Assembly: GCF_010384365.1 (NCBI RefSeq)
Contig: NZ_CP048397.1
Span: 2,232,001 to 2,296,000 of the forward strand
Source: Streptomyces sp. S4.7
Lineage (GTDB): Bacteria; Actinomycetota; Actinomycetes; Streptomycetales; Streptomycetaceae
Length of the DNA stretch: 64,000 nt
Direction of reading: 5' to 3'
Shown here: positions 28,423 through 39,157 of the stretch, one piece after another
How positions within the stretch are numbered: the first letter of the stretch is position 1
Layout: each line of letters starts with the position of its first letter
Position numbers and translations under genes: made by a program
Notes under the pieces: model-generated
Told to the model about the DNA's origin: nothing
The model's input: the letters and a program-made list of their open reading frames with translations, nothing else
Databases searched by the model: none

Positions 28423-30726
28423 TCAGTCCCTCCGCGCGGGTGGCCCCGCGAGTGGTCCGTTGTCGTTCGGCGCCTGCCCCGGATCGTCCGGGACCTGCCC
28501 GGCGTTGTCCGGTGCCTGCCCGGCGTCGGGGGCCCGGCTCGCGTCGCCGGGTGTCTGCGGCACCTGTCCGGTGTTGTCGCCGGCCGGTGCGATCTCGTTG
28601 CCGTCCAGCGGCGTCTTGTCCGGCACGTACGGCTTGACGGGCGGCGCGTCGATCGACCCGTCGGGCTCGATCTTGGGCAGCGACTTGCGGGGCTCGGGCA
28701 GCAGCGCCTTCTTGAGGTTCTGCCCGCCCTTCGTGTCGAGGCCGTACATCGCCTCGTAGATCTTGCGGACGGCCGGACCCGAGGCGCCGGAGCCCGTACC
28801 ACCCTGGGAGATCGTCATGACGATCGTGTAGTCCTCGGTGTACGAGGCGAACCAGGAGGTCGTCTGCTTGCCGTAGACCTCGGCCGTACCCGTCTTGGCG
28901 TGCATCGGGATCTTGTCCTGCGGCCAGCCGCCGAACCGCCAGGCGGCCGAACCGGACGTCGCCACTCCCGCGAGTGCCTTGTCCAGCTGGTCGCGCAGCT
29001 TGCGGTCGACCGGCAGCTTGCCGTGCGACTGGGGCTTGATCTCCTTGACGGTCTTGCCGTCGGGGCTGACGATCGCCTTGCCGACGCTCGGGGTGTACAT
29101 CGTGCCGCCGTTGGCGATCGCCGAGTAGATCGTGGCCATCTGGATCGGGGTGACGAGCGTGTCGCCCTGGCCGATCGAGTAGTTGACCGCGTCACCGGCG
29201 CGCATCCGGTTGCCTTCGAGGCAGCCCTCGTACGCCAGTTGCTCGACGTAGGTGCCGCCCTTCTTGCCCTGCTTGCACCAGCCGTCCTTGTTGGCCTCCC
29301 AGAAGTCCTGCTTCCACTTGCGGTCCGGGATCCGGCCCGCCGTCTCGTTGGGGAGGTCGATACCGGTCTCCTTGGCGAGACCGAACTGCTTGGCGGTCTT
29401 GTAGAACCAGTCGTTGGCGCCCTTCTTGGGCTTGTTGCCGCCGTCCTTCTGCCACTCCTTGTGCGCGAGCCCGTAGAAGACGGTGTCGCAGGAGACCTCC
29501 AGGGCGCGGCCGAGGTCGATGCTGCCGTAGCCCTGGGACTCGAAGTTCTTGAAGACCTGGTTGCCGATGGAGTACGAACTGGGGCACGGGTAGCTGCCCT
29601 CGAAGTCGTATCCGGCCTTGACCGCCGCGGTCGACGAGATGACCTTGAAGATGGAGCCGGGGGCGGCCTGCGACTGGATTCCCCGGTTCAGCAGCGGGAA
29701 GTTGGACTTCTTGCTGGTGAGCTTGGAGTAGTCCTTCGCGGAGATCCCGCCGACCCAGGCGTTGGGGTCGTACGTCGGCTGCGAGGCCATCGAGACGACG
29801 CGGCCGGTCTTGGACTCCAGGACGACCACGGCGCCGGCGTCGGCCTTGTAGTTCTCGTTGGTGTTGCGGTCCATCTCCTTGCGAGCGGCCTTCATCGCCT
29901 CGTTGAGCTCGTACTCGGCGACGGCCTGCACGCGCGCGTCGATGGAGGTGATGATGTTGGAGCCCGGCTCGGCCTGGTCGCTCTTGGCCTCGCCGATGAC
30001 GCGGCCGAGGTTGTCGACCTCGTAGCGGGTGACGCCCGCGTCACCGCGCAGGTACTTGTCGTACGTGCGCTCCAGGCCGGAGCGGCCCACCTGGTCGGAG
30101 CGGAGGAACGGCGAGTCGGTGTCCTGCGCCTCGGTGATCTCCTCGTCGGTGACCGGCGAGAGATAGCCGAGCACCTGGGCGGTGTTGGCCTTGGCGGGCG
30201 CGGCGTAGCGGCGCACGGCGGTCGGTTCGGCGGTGATGCCGGGGAAGTCCTCGGCGCGCTCACGGATCTGGAGCGCCTGCTGGGTGGTGGCCTCGTCGGT
30301 GACGGGGATCGGCTGGTAGGGCGAGCCGTTCCAGCAGGGCTGCGGCGTCTTGTTGTCGCAGAGCCTGACCTTGTCGTGGACTTCCTTGGGCTTCATGTCG
30401 AGGACTGCGGCGAGGCGCGCGAGAACCGCTTCCCCGCCGTCCTTCATCTTCATCAGTTCGGTGCGGCTGGCGGAGACGACGAGACGGGTCTCGTTGTCGG
30501 CGAGCGGCACGCCCTGCGAGTCGAGGATCGAGCCCCGGACGGCGGGCTGGACGACCTGCTGCACATGGTTGTTCTTGGCCTCGTCCGTGTACTCGGCGCC
30601 GTTGCGGACCTGGAGGTACCAGAGCCGTCCGCCGAGCGTGAGCAGGAGCGAGAAGACCAGCACCTGGATGACGACGAGCCGGATCTGGACCCGCGGCGTC
30701 CGTCCGGTCTCCGGAATGTTGCTCAC
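28423..30726 (-). CDS. mrdA: Class B penicillin-binding protein 2
   Basis: The protein has 767 residues from a GTG with AAGGGGG upstream that overlaps the mreD stop as GTGA. There is one N-terminal anchor (IRLVVIQVLVFSLLLTLGG) and a pedestal domain. The transpeptidase domain has the active-site Ser in PGSIFKV (about residue 355) and the KTGT motif in MHAKTGTAEVYGK (about 608). The C-terminal 80 residues are Pro/Asp/Gly-rich and disordered, with repeated PDNAG-like units. It cross-links peptidoglycan in partnership with RodA under MreBCD. Confidence 0.95.
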   Translation of the reverse strand: MSNIPETGRTPRVQIRLVVIQVLVFSLLLTLGGRLWYLQVRNGAEYTDEAKNNHVQQVVQPAVRGSILDSQGVPLADNETRLVVSASRTELMKMKDGGEAVLARLAAVLDMKPKEVHDKVRLCDNKTPQPCWNGSPYQPIPVTDEATTQQALQIRERAEDFPGITAEPTAVRRYAAPAKANTAQVLGYLSPVTDEEITEAQDTDSPFLRSDQVGRSGLERTYDKYLRGDAGVTRYEVDNLGRVIGEAKSDQAEPGSNIITSIDARVQAVAEYELNEAMKAARKEMDRNTNENYKADAGAVVVLESKTGRVVSMASQPTYDPNAWVGGISAKDYSKLTSKKSNFPLLNRGIQSQAAPGSIFKVISSTAAVKAGYDFEGSYPCPSSYSIGNQVFKNFESQGYGSIDLGRALEVSCDTVFYGLAHKEWQKDGGNKPKKGANDWFYKTAKQFGLAKETGIDLPNETAGRIPDRKWKQDFWEANKDGWCKQGKKGGTYVEQLAYEGCLEGNRMRAGDAVNYSIGQGDTLVTPIQMATIYSAIANGGTMYTPSVGKAIVSPDGKTVKEIKPQSHGKLPVDRKLRDQLDKALAGVATSGSAAWRFGGWPQDKIPMHAKTGTAEVYGKQTTSWFASYTEDYTIVMTISQGGTGSGASGPAVRKIYEAMYGLDTKGGQNLKKALLPEPRKSLPKIEPDGSIDAPPVKPYVPDKTPLDGNEIAPAGDNTGQVPQTPGDASRAPDAGQAPDNAGQVPDDPGQAPNDNGPLAGPPARRD

Positions 30727-31388
30727 AGTCGTTTGACCCCCTTGATCCGTCCGGCCCGTGCCGCGCGGGAGCGGGCCGTCTTCAGTCGCAGTCCGCCGCG
30801 CTGGTTCCCGATCTTCAGTCCGGTCCCCGCCGCCAGCCACCCGGAGGCGACGTCGCTGCCACCGCTCGACTTCTCGGCGAGCGGATCGTTCTCCGCGCGT
30901 CTGGCCAGGGCCATGATCAGCGGCACGGTGAAGGGGGCGAGCAGCAGGTCGTAGATGGCCGCCGTGACGACCAGGTTCGTCAGACCGACATGGCGCGCGG
31001 CGGTGTCACCGACGAGAGCGCCGACTCCCGCGTACAGCAGGGTGGTGGTGACGGCCGCGCCGACCACCACGACCATCGGGCCGAGCGCGGTGCGCAGTTG
31101 GCCGGTGTCGGGCTTGGCGAGCCCGGCGAGATAGCCGATCAGGCAGAGCACCAGCGCGTAGCGTCCGGCGGCGTGGTCGGCGGGCGGGGCGAGGTCGGCG
31201 AGGAGTCCGGCGCCGAAGCCGATGACCGCGCCGCTGACGTGCCCGTAGACGAGGGCGAGCGCGACGACGACGAGGAGGAGCAGATCGGGTACGGCTCCGG
31301 GGAGTTGGAGGCGGGCGAGGACGGACACCTGGACGACCAGCGCGACCACGACCAGGGTGATGGAGAGCAGCGTCCGGTTGAAGCGCAT
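30723..31388 (-). CDS. mreD: Rod-shape-determining membrane protein MreD
   Basis: The protein has 221 residues with five or six hydrophobic segments, beginning RFNRTLLSITLVVVALVVQV, with LLADLAPPADHAAGRYALV in the middle. The C-terminus is a basic soluble tail of about 40 residues, longer than the roughly 160 residues of E. coli MreD. It lies between mreC and pbp2 with an 11-bp gap and a 4-nt overlap. Confidence 0.93.
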   Translation of the reverse strand: MRFNRTLLSITLVVVALVVQVSVLARLQLPGAVPDLLLLVVVALALVYGHVSGAVIGFGAGLLADLAPPADHAAGRYALVLCLIGYLAGLAKPDTGQLRTALGPMVVVVGAAVTTTLLYAGVGALVGDTAARHVGLTNLVVTAAIYDLLLAPFTVPLIMALARRAENDPLAEKSSGGSDVASGWLAAGTGLKIGNQRGGLRLKTARSRAARAGRIKGVKRL

Positions 31389-31399
31389 GGGGATCAGCT

Positions 31400-32359
31400 C
31401 TACTCCTGCTCGTTGACCTGCCCGTCGCCCGGGGCGGCCTGGCCGCCTGGCGACGGGGTCACCGTCACGGTGACGGTCGGTGTGGGCTTGGGCTTGGCGG
31501 GCTTCTTCGGCAGGACCATGTCGCGCGGGTCCTCACGGGGTGCCTGGACGACGACGCCGACGATGTCGAGCTTGCTGAAGCCGACGTACGGGCGGACGAA
31601 GATGTCGCGCGTGAGGCCACCGGCGGCGGGGTCGACGCGCACGACCTGGCCGACGGGCACTCCGGGTACGAACGGCCGGTCCTTGCTGGAGCCGAACGTG
31701 ACCAGCCGGTCGCCGTTCTTCACCTTGGCCTTGCCGTTGAGGAGTTGGACGTTGAGCGGCTGGTCGCCCTGGCCGGTGGCGAAGCCCAGTTCGTCGGACT
31801 TCTCCATCCGGGTGCCGACCGTGAAGTCCGGGTCGTTGGCGAGCAGTACGGTCGCGGTGTTGGGTCCCACGGTGGTGACGCGGCCCACGAGCCCGTCCCC
31901 GTTCAGTACGGTCATGTCGCGCTTGAGGCCGTCGTCGGCGCCCGCGTCGATGGTCACGGTCCAGGAGAAGCCCTGGGCCGCTCCTATGGCGATGACCTCG
32001 GCGGCCTTTATGCCGTACTGGCCGGCGCCCGCGGTCTTGAGGAGCTTGTCCAGCTCCTTCACCCGGCTCCGGTTGCGGTCGTCGCTGCCGAGCCGCTGCT
32101 TGAGCGCCGCGTTCTCCTGCTCCAGGGCGGTCACACGGTCGTGCCGCCCACCGGAGTCCCGTACGGCCCCGATGGCGTTGCCGACCGGGTCGACGGCTTT
32201 CGCGACACCGTTCTGCACGGGTCCGAAGACCGTGGCCGCGGCCTGGCGGGCACCGTCGACGGGTGACGCCTCTCCTCCGCGGATATCCACCGTGATCAGT
32301 GCGAACGCGATGGCGATCAGCAGCACCAGGAGCAGCCGGCTCTCTCGTGTGTCCCTCAC
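31400..32359 (-). CDS. mreC: Cell-shape protein MreC
   Basis: The protein has 319 residues. One N-terminal membrane anchor (LLLVLLIAIAFALITV) is followed by a coiled coil near residues 75-105 (ALEQENAALKQRL) and the beta-barrel MreC core (GDGLVGRVTTVGPNTATVLL). A Pro/Lys-rich tail (KKPAKPKPTPTVTVTVTPSP) ends the protein. MreC scaffolds PBP2/RodA outside the membrane. A 258-bp gap with a strong hairpin separates it from mreB. Confidence 0.95.
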   Translation of the reverse strand: MRDTRESRLLLVLLIAIAFALITVDIRGGEASPVDGARQAAATVFGPVQNGVAKAVDPVGNAIGAVRDSGGRHDRVTALEQENAALKQRLGSDDRNRSRVKELDKLLKTAGAGQYGIKAAEVIAIGAAQGFSWTVTIDAGADDGLKRDMTVLNGDGLVGRVTTVGPNTATVLLANDPDFTVGTRMEKSDELGFATGQGDQPLNVQLLNGKAKVKNGDRLVTFGSSKDRPFVPGVPVGQVVRVDPAAGGLTRDIFVRPYVGFSKLDIVGVVVQAPREDPRDMVLPKKPAKPKPTPTVTVTVTPSPGGQAAPGDGQVNEQE

Positions 32360-32520
32360 GTGCGGCGGCCGTGCCTTCCTCGTTGGAATGCCTCGTCGGA
32401 AAATTTCACGCGAATCGCGGGAATCGCCTGCAAGGGATTCGTCGCAATTGGCGCATCGGATTGGTCTTGTCTGTATATCAACGATCCACCGGCGGGGACG
32501 TCAGCGTTCCATATGGGGTG

Positions 32521-32548
32521 TCCCCCGGGCCTGTTGGGGCCCGGGGGA
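32521..32548 (-). terminator. Hairpin between mreB and mreC
   Basis: Perfect 11-bp arms (TCCCCCGGGCC / GGCCCGGGGGA) with a TGTTGG loop lie 70 bp after the mreB stop. It probably ends most mreB transcripts and lets only some continue into mreCD. Confidence 0.8.
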
Positions 32549-32617
32549 TATTCGCCCTTTCGTGATCTGCCTCATGACCTGCCTCGTGATCGGCGGATCA
32601 GACCGGGCGGCGGTCGG

Positions 32618-33649
<1,032 letters not shown>

Positions 33650-33922
33650 GAGGATGCGTCTGGCCTTCCCAAATCGAGCATTGACGGCTTTTCAGGATGG
33701 CGAGGTGGATGCTGTGGCGAGGAGGCTTCCATCGTAGTGCCGCCCGTGCCGACGCGGCGCGGTAGATCCACCTCTTATAAAGGTGACGATGTGTCGAAGC
33801 CATGCGTTCCCGATCTGGCTCCGCATATGCCGGGGGTGGCCGAATTCCGTCGGTCGCCGCAGGCGCGCTCAGCGCTGTATGGCTGACGTGTGGTCAGGAA
33901 AGACCAGCTTAAGGGGTGTCTT

Positions 33923-34333
33923 TCAGTGCTCGGGAAAGAAAAGTTTCAGTTCCCGAATGGCGGACTCCTCGGAGTCCGAAGCGTGGATCAGGTTCTCCCG
34001 GACGATCGTCCCGAAATCCCCCCGAATGGACCCCGGCGCCGCGGCGATCGGGTCAGTGGGGCCCGCCAGGGCGCGTACGCCCTCGATGACGCGCTCGCCC
34101 TCGACGACCAGCGCGACGACCGGGCCGGACGCCATGAACTCGATCAGCGGCTCGTAGAAGGGACGGCCCTTGTGCTCGCCGTAGTGCTGCTCCAGCGTGC
34201 CCTCGTCGAGCGTACGCAGCTCAAGCGCGGTGATGCTCCAGCCTGCCTTGCGCTCGATACGGCCGACGATCTCTCCCACCAAAGCGCGACGGACGGCGTC
34301 CGGCTTGAGGAGGACGAGAGTGCGCTGGGTCAT
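33923..34333 (-). CDS. ndk: Nucleoside diphosphate kinase
   Basis: The protein has 136 residues from the ATG at 34333 (TQRTLVLLKPDAVRRALVGE), which has the family's standard N-terminus; twelve upstream in-frame codons are ignored. The phospho-accepting His is in ENLIHASDS. It equilibrates NTP and NDP pools. It lies downstream of the DUF4233 gene with a 100-bp gap. Confidence 0.97.
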   Translation of the reverse strand: MTQRTLVLLKPDAVRRALVGEIVGRIERKAGWSITALELRTLDEGTLEQHYGEHKGRPFYEPLIEFMASGPVVALVVEGERVIEGVRALAGPTDPIAAAPGSIRGDFGTIVRENLIHASDSEESAIRELKLFFPEH

Positions 34334-34436
34334 GGTGTGCGGCTCCTTGCGGGCATTCGCTGCGGGCAAACGGGTGAAGTGGTGTGAGGCTACAGGTGCG
34401 CGCGGGGCGCGCCGTACCCGGTACAGGTACGAGCCC

Positions 34437-34799
34437 TCACGTCCCCGGCTCCGCCGACGGCTGGGCAGCGGACTGCTCGGCCCATCGCGCCTTCGCCGCG
34501 TCGATCTTGCGCCCGAAGTGGACCGAGGCCCACCACAGCCCGCCGAAGAGCACTCCCAGGAAGAACATCGCCGGCACCACGAAACCGCCCGCGATCAGCG
34601 CGATCTGGAACACCCAGCCGACCTGCACCCCGCCCGGCCTGGTGATCATCCCGCACAGCAGCAGGGACACCAGCATCGCGACACCGCAGACCGTCCACAC
34701 GGTCGTCATCGAGTGGTCGTCCGACTTCATGGCGACGAGCCCGGCGAAGCCGATCACGAAGAACTCACCGATCAGCGTCGACGCGCAGAGCGTACGCAT
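34437..34799 (-). CDS. DUF4233 membrane protein
   Basis: The protein has 120 residues and four hydrophobic segments: LCASTLIGEFFVIGFAGLVA, VWTVCGVAMLVSLLLCGM, VGWVFQIALIAGGFVV and FFLGVLFGGLWWASV. A charged C-terminus follows. Small DUF4233 proteins commonly follow folC in actinobacteria, as here with a 6-bp gap. Function unknown. Confidence 0.85.
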   Translation of the reverse strand: MRTLCASTLIGEFFVIGFAGLVAMKSDDHSMTTVWTVCGVAMLVSLLLCGMITRPGGVQVGWVFQIALIAGGFVVPAMFFLGVLFGGLWWASVHFGRKIDAAKARWAEQSAAQPSAEPGT

Positions 34800-34805
34800 A
34801 GGAAA

Positions 34806-36329
34806 TCAGCCCTTTCCCAGGAGCAGCCGGGCCTCGCCGACCGTGATCACCGAACCGGTCACCAGCACCCCGGCGCCCGCGTACTCCTCGTCCTCCTCGG
34901 CGAGCGTGATCGCCGCCTCCAGCGCGTCGTCGAGCCGCGGCTCGACCTGCACCCGGTCGTCGCCGAACAGCTCGACCGCCACGGCCGCCAGTTCGTCCGC
35001 GCCCATCGCCCGGTCGCTGGAGTTCTCCGTGACGACGATCTCCGCGAAGACCGGCTCCAGGGCTTCGAGCAGCCCGCGGACGTCCTTGCCCGTGCTCGCG
35101 CCGACCACCCCGATCAGTCTGCTGAAGCCGAACGCCTCACCGACCGCCGCGGCGGCGGCGCGGGCCCCCGCCGGATTGTGCGCCGCGTCCAGCACGACCG
35201 TCGGCGAGCGCCGTACGACCTCCAGACGGCCGGGCGAGACCACGGAGGCGAACGCCGCGCGCACCGTCTCCAGGTCCATGGGGCGGGCGTGCTCGGCGCC
35301 GACCCCGAAGAACGCCTCGACCGCCGCCAGCGCCACCACCGCGTTGTGCGCCTGATGGGCCCCGTGCAGCGGGAGGAAGATCTGCTCGTACTCACCGCCG
35401 AGGCCGCGCAGCGTCAGCATCTGCCCGCCGACCGCCACCTCGCGGGAGACGATGCCGAACTCCATGCCCTCGCGCGCCACCGTCGCGTCCACGTCGACGG
35501 CCTTCTTCAGCATCACCTGCGCCGCGTCCACCGGCTGCTGCGCCAGGACGACCGTCGCGCCCTGCTTGATGATCCCGGCCTTCTCCACGGCGATCTCGCC
35601 CGGCGTGGAGCCGAGCCGGTCGGTGTGGTCCAGGTCGATGGGGGTGACGACGGCGACGGTGGCGTCGATCACGTTCGTCGCGTCCCAGCTGCCGCCCATG
35701 CCCACCTCGACCACCGCGGCGTCCACCGGCGCGTCCGCGAAGGCCGCGTACGCCATGCCGGTGAGCACCTCGAAGAACGAGAGCCGGTACTCCTGCGCGC
35801 CGTCCACCATGTCGACGTACGGCTTGATGTCCCCGTACGTCTCGATGAACCGCTCCGGGGAGATCGGTTCGCCGTCGAGACTGATCCGCTCGGTGACCGA
35901 CGAGACGTGCGGGCTGGTGTAGCGGCCGGTGCGCAGGTCGAACGCGCCGAGCAGCGCCTCGATCATGCGGGCCGTGGACGTCTTGCCGTTGGTGCCGGTG
36001 AGATGGATCGAGGGATACGCGCGCTGGGGGTCCCCGAGCACGTCCATCAGCGCCTCGATGCGCGTGACCGACGGCTCCAGCTTCGTCTCGCCCCAGCGGC
36101 CGGCCAGCTCCTGCTCGACGGCGCGCAGCGCCCTGTCGACCTCCGGGTCGGCGGGCCGGGCCGGGACGCCGTCACCCTGCGGGGGGCCCGCCTGGGTGCG
36201 CAGCGTACGGCTCCCGGCCTCGATCACGGCCAGGTCGGGGTCGCGGGTTGTCTCGGCGTGGACGATCTCGTCGAAATCGTCGTCGTACTCGCCGGGCTGG
36301 TCTGGCTGGTCGGGCTGGTGCTCGCTCAC
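34806..36329 (-). CDS. folC: Dihydrofolate synthase / folylpolyglutamate synthase
   Basis: The protein has 507 residues. The Mur-ligase-type P-loop HLTGTNGKTSTARMIEALL is preceded by a 100-residue N-terminal extension, acidic and Asp/Gln-rich at its start. Further motifs are TGRYTSPHVSSVTERI and VLDAAHNPAGA. It adds glutamate to dihydropteroate and folates. The start is a GTG with no ribosome-binding site but with TAGACT 6 nt upstream, so a leaderless transcript is likely. It is followed closely by DUF4233. Confidence 0.95.
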   Translation of the reverse strand: MSEHQPDQPDQPGEYDDDFDEIVHAETTRDPDLAVIEAGSRTLRTQAGPPQGDGVPARPADPEVDRALRAVEQELAGRWGETKLEPSVTRIEALMDVLGDPQRAYPSIHLTGTNGKTSTARMIEALLGAFDLRTGRYTSPHVSSVTERISLDGEPISPERFIETYGDIKPYVDMVDGAQEYRLSFFEVLTGMAYAAFADAPVDAAVVEVGMGGSWDATNVIDATVAVVTPIDLDHTDRLGSTPGEIAVEKAGIIKQGATVVLAQQPVDAAQVMLKKAVDVDATVAREGMEFGIVSREVAVGGQMLTLRGLGGEYEQIFLPLHGAHQAHNAVVALAAVEAFFGVGAEHARPMDLETVRAAFASVVSPGRLEVVRRSPTVVLDAAHNPAGARAAAAAVGEAFGFSRLIGVVGASTGKDVRGLLEALEPVFAEIVVTENSSDRAMGADELAAVAVELFGDDRVQVEPRLDDALEAAITLAEEDEEYAGAGVLVTGSVITVGEARLLLGKG

Positions 36330-36335
36330 ACGACC

Positions 36336-36341
36336 AGTCTA
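36336..36341 (-). promoter_or_regulatory. Leaderless-type -10 of folC
   Basis: TAGACT, a good Streptomyces -10 box, ends 6 nt before the folC GTG at 36329. No ribosome-binding site is present between them. Confidence 0.45.
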
Positions 36342-36398
36342 CGGAGCGGGTGCGGCGCGTTCGCCGCCCCGCCCCGTAGACCGGTACGGGCTCCGGTC

Positions 36399-39020
36399 TC
36401 AGCTCTCCGGGAGAGCCGCGAGCTGCGCCGTGATCCGCTCGATGTCGGCCTCGGCCTTGGACAGCCGGCCGCGGATCTTGTCGACCACGTTGTCCGGGGC
36501 CTTCGCCAGGAACGCCTCGTTGCCGAGCTTGGCCACGGCCTGCTGCTTCTCCTTCTCGGCGGCGTCCCGGTCCTTCGTCAGCCGCTTGCGCTCCGCCTCG
36601 ACGTCGATGGTGCCGGACAGGTCGAGCTCGACCGTGGCACCCGCGACCGGCAGGGTCGCGGTGGCGTGGAAGTCGTCGCCCGCGGCCTGGAGACGCAGCA
36701 CCTGCCGGATGGCCGCCTCGTGCGCGGCCAGCGGCGTCGCGGACAGGTCGAGCCGCCCCGGGACCTTCTGCCCCGACTGGAGGCCCTGGTCGGCGCGGAA
36801 CCGGCGGACCTCGGTGACGACCTGCTGGAGGTGCTCGATCTCACGCTCGGCGGCCTCGTCGCGGAAACCGGAGTCGGCCGGCCAGTCGGCGACGACCACC
36901 GACTCCTTGCCGGTCAGCGTGGTCCACAGCGTCTCGGTGACGAAGGGGACGATCGGGTGCAGCAGCCGCAGGGTGACGTCCAGGACCTCGCCGAGGACCC
37001 GTCCGGAGACCTTTGCCTGCTCGCCGCCCGCGAAGAACGTCGTCTTGGACAGCTCGACGTACCAGTCGAAGACCTCGTCCCACGCGAAGTGGAAGAGGGC
37101 GTCGCTGAGCTTCGCGAACTGGTAGTCCTCGTAGAGGGCGTCGACCTGGGCGACGGTCTCGTTCAGCCGCGAGAGGATCCACCGGTCCGTGGCGGACATC
37201 CGCGAGGCGTCGGGCAGCGGGCCCTCGACCGTCGCGCCGTTCATCATGGCGAAACGCGTGGCGTTCCAGATCTTGTTGGCGAAGTTGCGGGAGCCCTGGA
37301 CCCAGTCCTCGCCGATGGGCACGTCGACGCCGGGATTGGCGCCCCGCGCGAGTGTGAAGCGGACCGCGTCGGACCCGTAGGTGTCCATCCAGTCGAGCGG
37401 ATTGACCGCGTTGCCGTAGGACTTCGACATCTTCTTGCCGAACTGGTCGCGGACCATTCCGTGCAGCGCGATGGTGTGGAACGGCGGTGTGCCGTCCATC
37501 GCGTACAGACCGAACATCATCATCCGGGCGACCCAGAAGAAGAGGATGTCGTAGCCGGTGACCAGGACGGAGTTCGGATAGAACTTCTCCAGGCTCGGGG
37601 TCTGTTCGGGCCAGCCGAGCGTGGAGAACGGCCACAGGCCGGAGGAGAACCAGGTGTCCAGGACGTCCGTGTCCTGGTGCCAGCCCTCACCGGTCGGCGG
37701 CTCCTCGTCGGGGCCGACGCAGACGGTCTCGCCGTCCGGGCCGTGCCAGACGGGAATCCGGTGGCCCCACCACAACTGCCGTGAGATGCACCAGTCGTTG
37801 AGGTTGTCGACCCAGCCGAAGTAGCGGGGCTCCATCTCCTTGGGGTGGATCGTGACCCGGCCGTCGCGGACCGCGTCGCCGGCCTCCTTGGCGAGCGGGG
37901 CGACCTTGACCCACCACTGGAGCGACAGACGGGGCTCGACGGTCGTCTTGCAGCGCGAGCAGTGGCCCACGGAGTGGACGTACGGCCGCTTCTCGGCGAC
38001 GATCCGGCCGTCCGCGCGCAGCGCGGCCACGATGGTCGAGCGGGCCTCGTAGCGGTCGAGTCCCTGGAAGGGGCCGGGGACCGTGATCACGGCCCGTTCG
38101 TCCATGACCGTGATGTTCGGCAGGTCGTGACGACGGCCGATCTCGAAGTCGTTCGGGTCGTGCGCGGGCGTGACCTTGACGGCGCCCGTGCCGAACTCGG
38201 GGTCGACGTGCGTGTCCGCGACGACCGGGATCGTGCGGTCGGTGAGCGGCAGTCTGATCCGCTTGCCGACCAGGTGCGCGTAACGCTCGTCGTCCGGGTG
38301 GACGGCGACGGCGGTGTCACCCAGCATCGTCTCGGCGCGGGTGGTGGCGACGACGAGCGTCTCGTCGCCGTCCCCGTACTTGATGGAGACCAGCTCGCCG
38401 TCGTCGTCCTGGTACTCGACCTCGATGTCGGAGATGGCGGTGAGACAGCGCGGGCACCAGTTGATGATGCGCTCGGCGCGGTAGATCAGTCCGTCGTCGA
38501 AGAGCCGCTTGAAGATGGTCTGGACGGCCTCGGACAGTCCCTCGTCCATCGTGAACCGCTCACGTGACCAGGCGACGCCGTCGCCGAGGCGCCGCATCTG
38601 CCCGGAGATCTGGCCGCCGGACTCCTCCTTCCACTGCCAGACGCGCTCGACGAACGCCTCGCGCCCCAGGTCGTGCCGGGACTTGCCCTCCTTCCCCAGC
38701 TCCCGCTCCACGACGTTCTGCGTGGCGATACCGGCGTGGTCCATGCCGGGCTGCCACAGCGTCTCGTAGCCCTGCATGCGCTTACGGCGCGTCAGGGCGT
38801 CGATGATCGTGTGCTCGAAGGCGTGGCCGAGGTGCAGGCTGCCGGTGACGTTCGGCGGCGGGATGACGATCGTGTACGGGGGCTTGTCACTCTTCTCGTC
38901 AGCCTCGAAGTAGCCGCGTTCTACCCAGCGCTCGTACAGCTTCCCCTCCACCTCGGCCGGCGCGTACTGGGTCGGCAGTTCAGGGTTGGCTGCGGGCTGC
39001 GCTTGAGAGTTCTCGGTCAC
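36399..39020 (-). CDS. valS: Valyl-tRNA synthetase
   Basis: The protein has 873 residues. The class I signature [13 protein letters not shown] (HIGH) and KKMSKSYGN (KMSKS) are both intact, with an editing domain between them. A C-terminal tRNA-binding coiled coil (about the last 65 residues) contains [19 protein letters not shown]. The start is the GTG at 39020, which fits the family N-terminus. It has no ribosome-binding site; TAAACT lies 7 nt upstream. No T-box leader is present. Confidence 0.97.
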   Translation of the reverse strand: MTENSQAQPAANPELPTQYAPAEVEGKLYERWVERGYFEADEKSDKPPYTIVIPPPNVTGSLHLGHAFEHTIIDALTRRKRMQGYETLWQPGMDHAGIATQNVVERELGKEGKSRHDLGREAFVERVWQWKEESGGQISGQMRRLGDGVAWSRERFTMDEGLSEAVQTIFKRLFDDGLIYRAERIINWCPRCLTAISDIEVEYQDDDGELVSIKYGDGDETLVVATTRAETMLGDTAVAVHPDDERYAHLVGKRIRLPLTDRTIPVVADTHVDPEFGTGAVKVTPAHDPNDFEIGRRHDLPNITVMDERAVITVPGPFQGLDRYEARSTIVAALRADGRIVAEKRPYVHSVGHCSRCKTTVEPRLSLQWWVKVAPLAKEAGDAVRDGRVTIHPKEMEPRYFGWVDNLNDWCISRQLWWGHRIPVWHGPDGETVCVGPDEEPPTGEGWHQDTDVLDTWFSSGLWPFSTLGWPEQTPSLEKFYPNSVLVTGYDILFFWVARMMMFGLYAMDGTPPFHTIALHGMVRDQFGKKMSKSYGNAVNPLDWMDTYGSDAVRFTLARGANPGVDVPIGEDWVQGSRNFANKIWNATRFAMMNGATVEGPLPDASRMSATDRWILSRLNETVAQVDALYEDYQFAKLSDALFHFAWDEVFDWYVELSKTTFFAGGEQAKVSGRVLGEVLDVTLRLLHPIVPFVTETLWTTLTGKESVVVADWPADSGFRDEAAEREIEHLQQVVTEVRRFRADQGLQSGQKVPGRLDLSATPLAAHEAAIRQVLRLQAAGDDFHATATLPVAGATVELDLSGTIDVEAERKRLTKDRDAAEKEKQQAVAKLGNEAFLAKAPDNVVDKIRGRLSKAEADIERITAQLAALPES

Positions 39021-39027
39021 GCTGGAC

Positions 39028-39033
39028 AGTTTA
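39028..39033 (-). promoter_or_regulatory. Leaderless-type -10 of valS
   Basis: TAAACT ends 7 nt before the valS GTG. TTCAGT 18 bp further upstream is a weak -35. Confidence 0.45.
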
Positions 39034-39157
39034 GAGCCGTCACAGCTCCGCACTGAAACGGGATAGTTCGGTAACGGTGCGCCCCCCGATGGCCCATGCC
39101 GCCGGTCCTTCAGTCAGGATGTCGGGAACGCATAAATATCTGGAGGGGACAGAGCAC

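Noticed and set aside
27007..30954. A 1315-codon open frame opposite rodA, pbp2 and part of mreD
   Set aside because: Shadow of three certain genes on the minus strand.
33891..33906. TGGTC/GACCA hairpin after ndk as a terminator
   Set aside because: Only a 5-bp stem with no supporting tail; too weak to list as a feature.
39021..39157. T-box riboswitch ahead of valS
   Set aside because: The gap to the divergent gene is only about 140 bp, the T-box core sequence is absent, and a -10 lies directly before the start.
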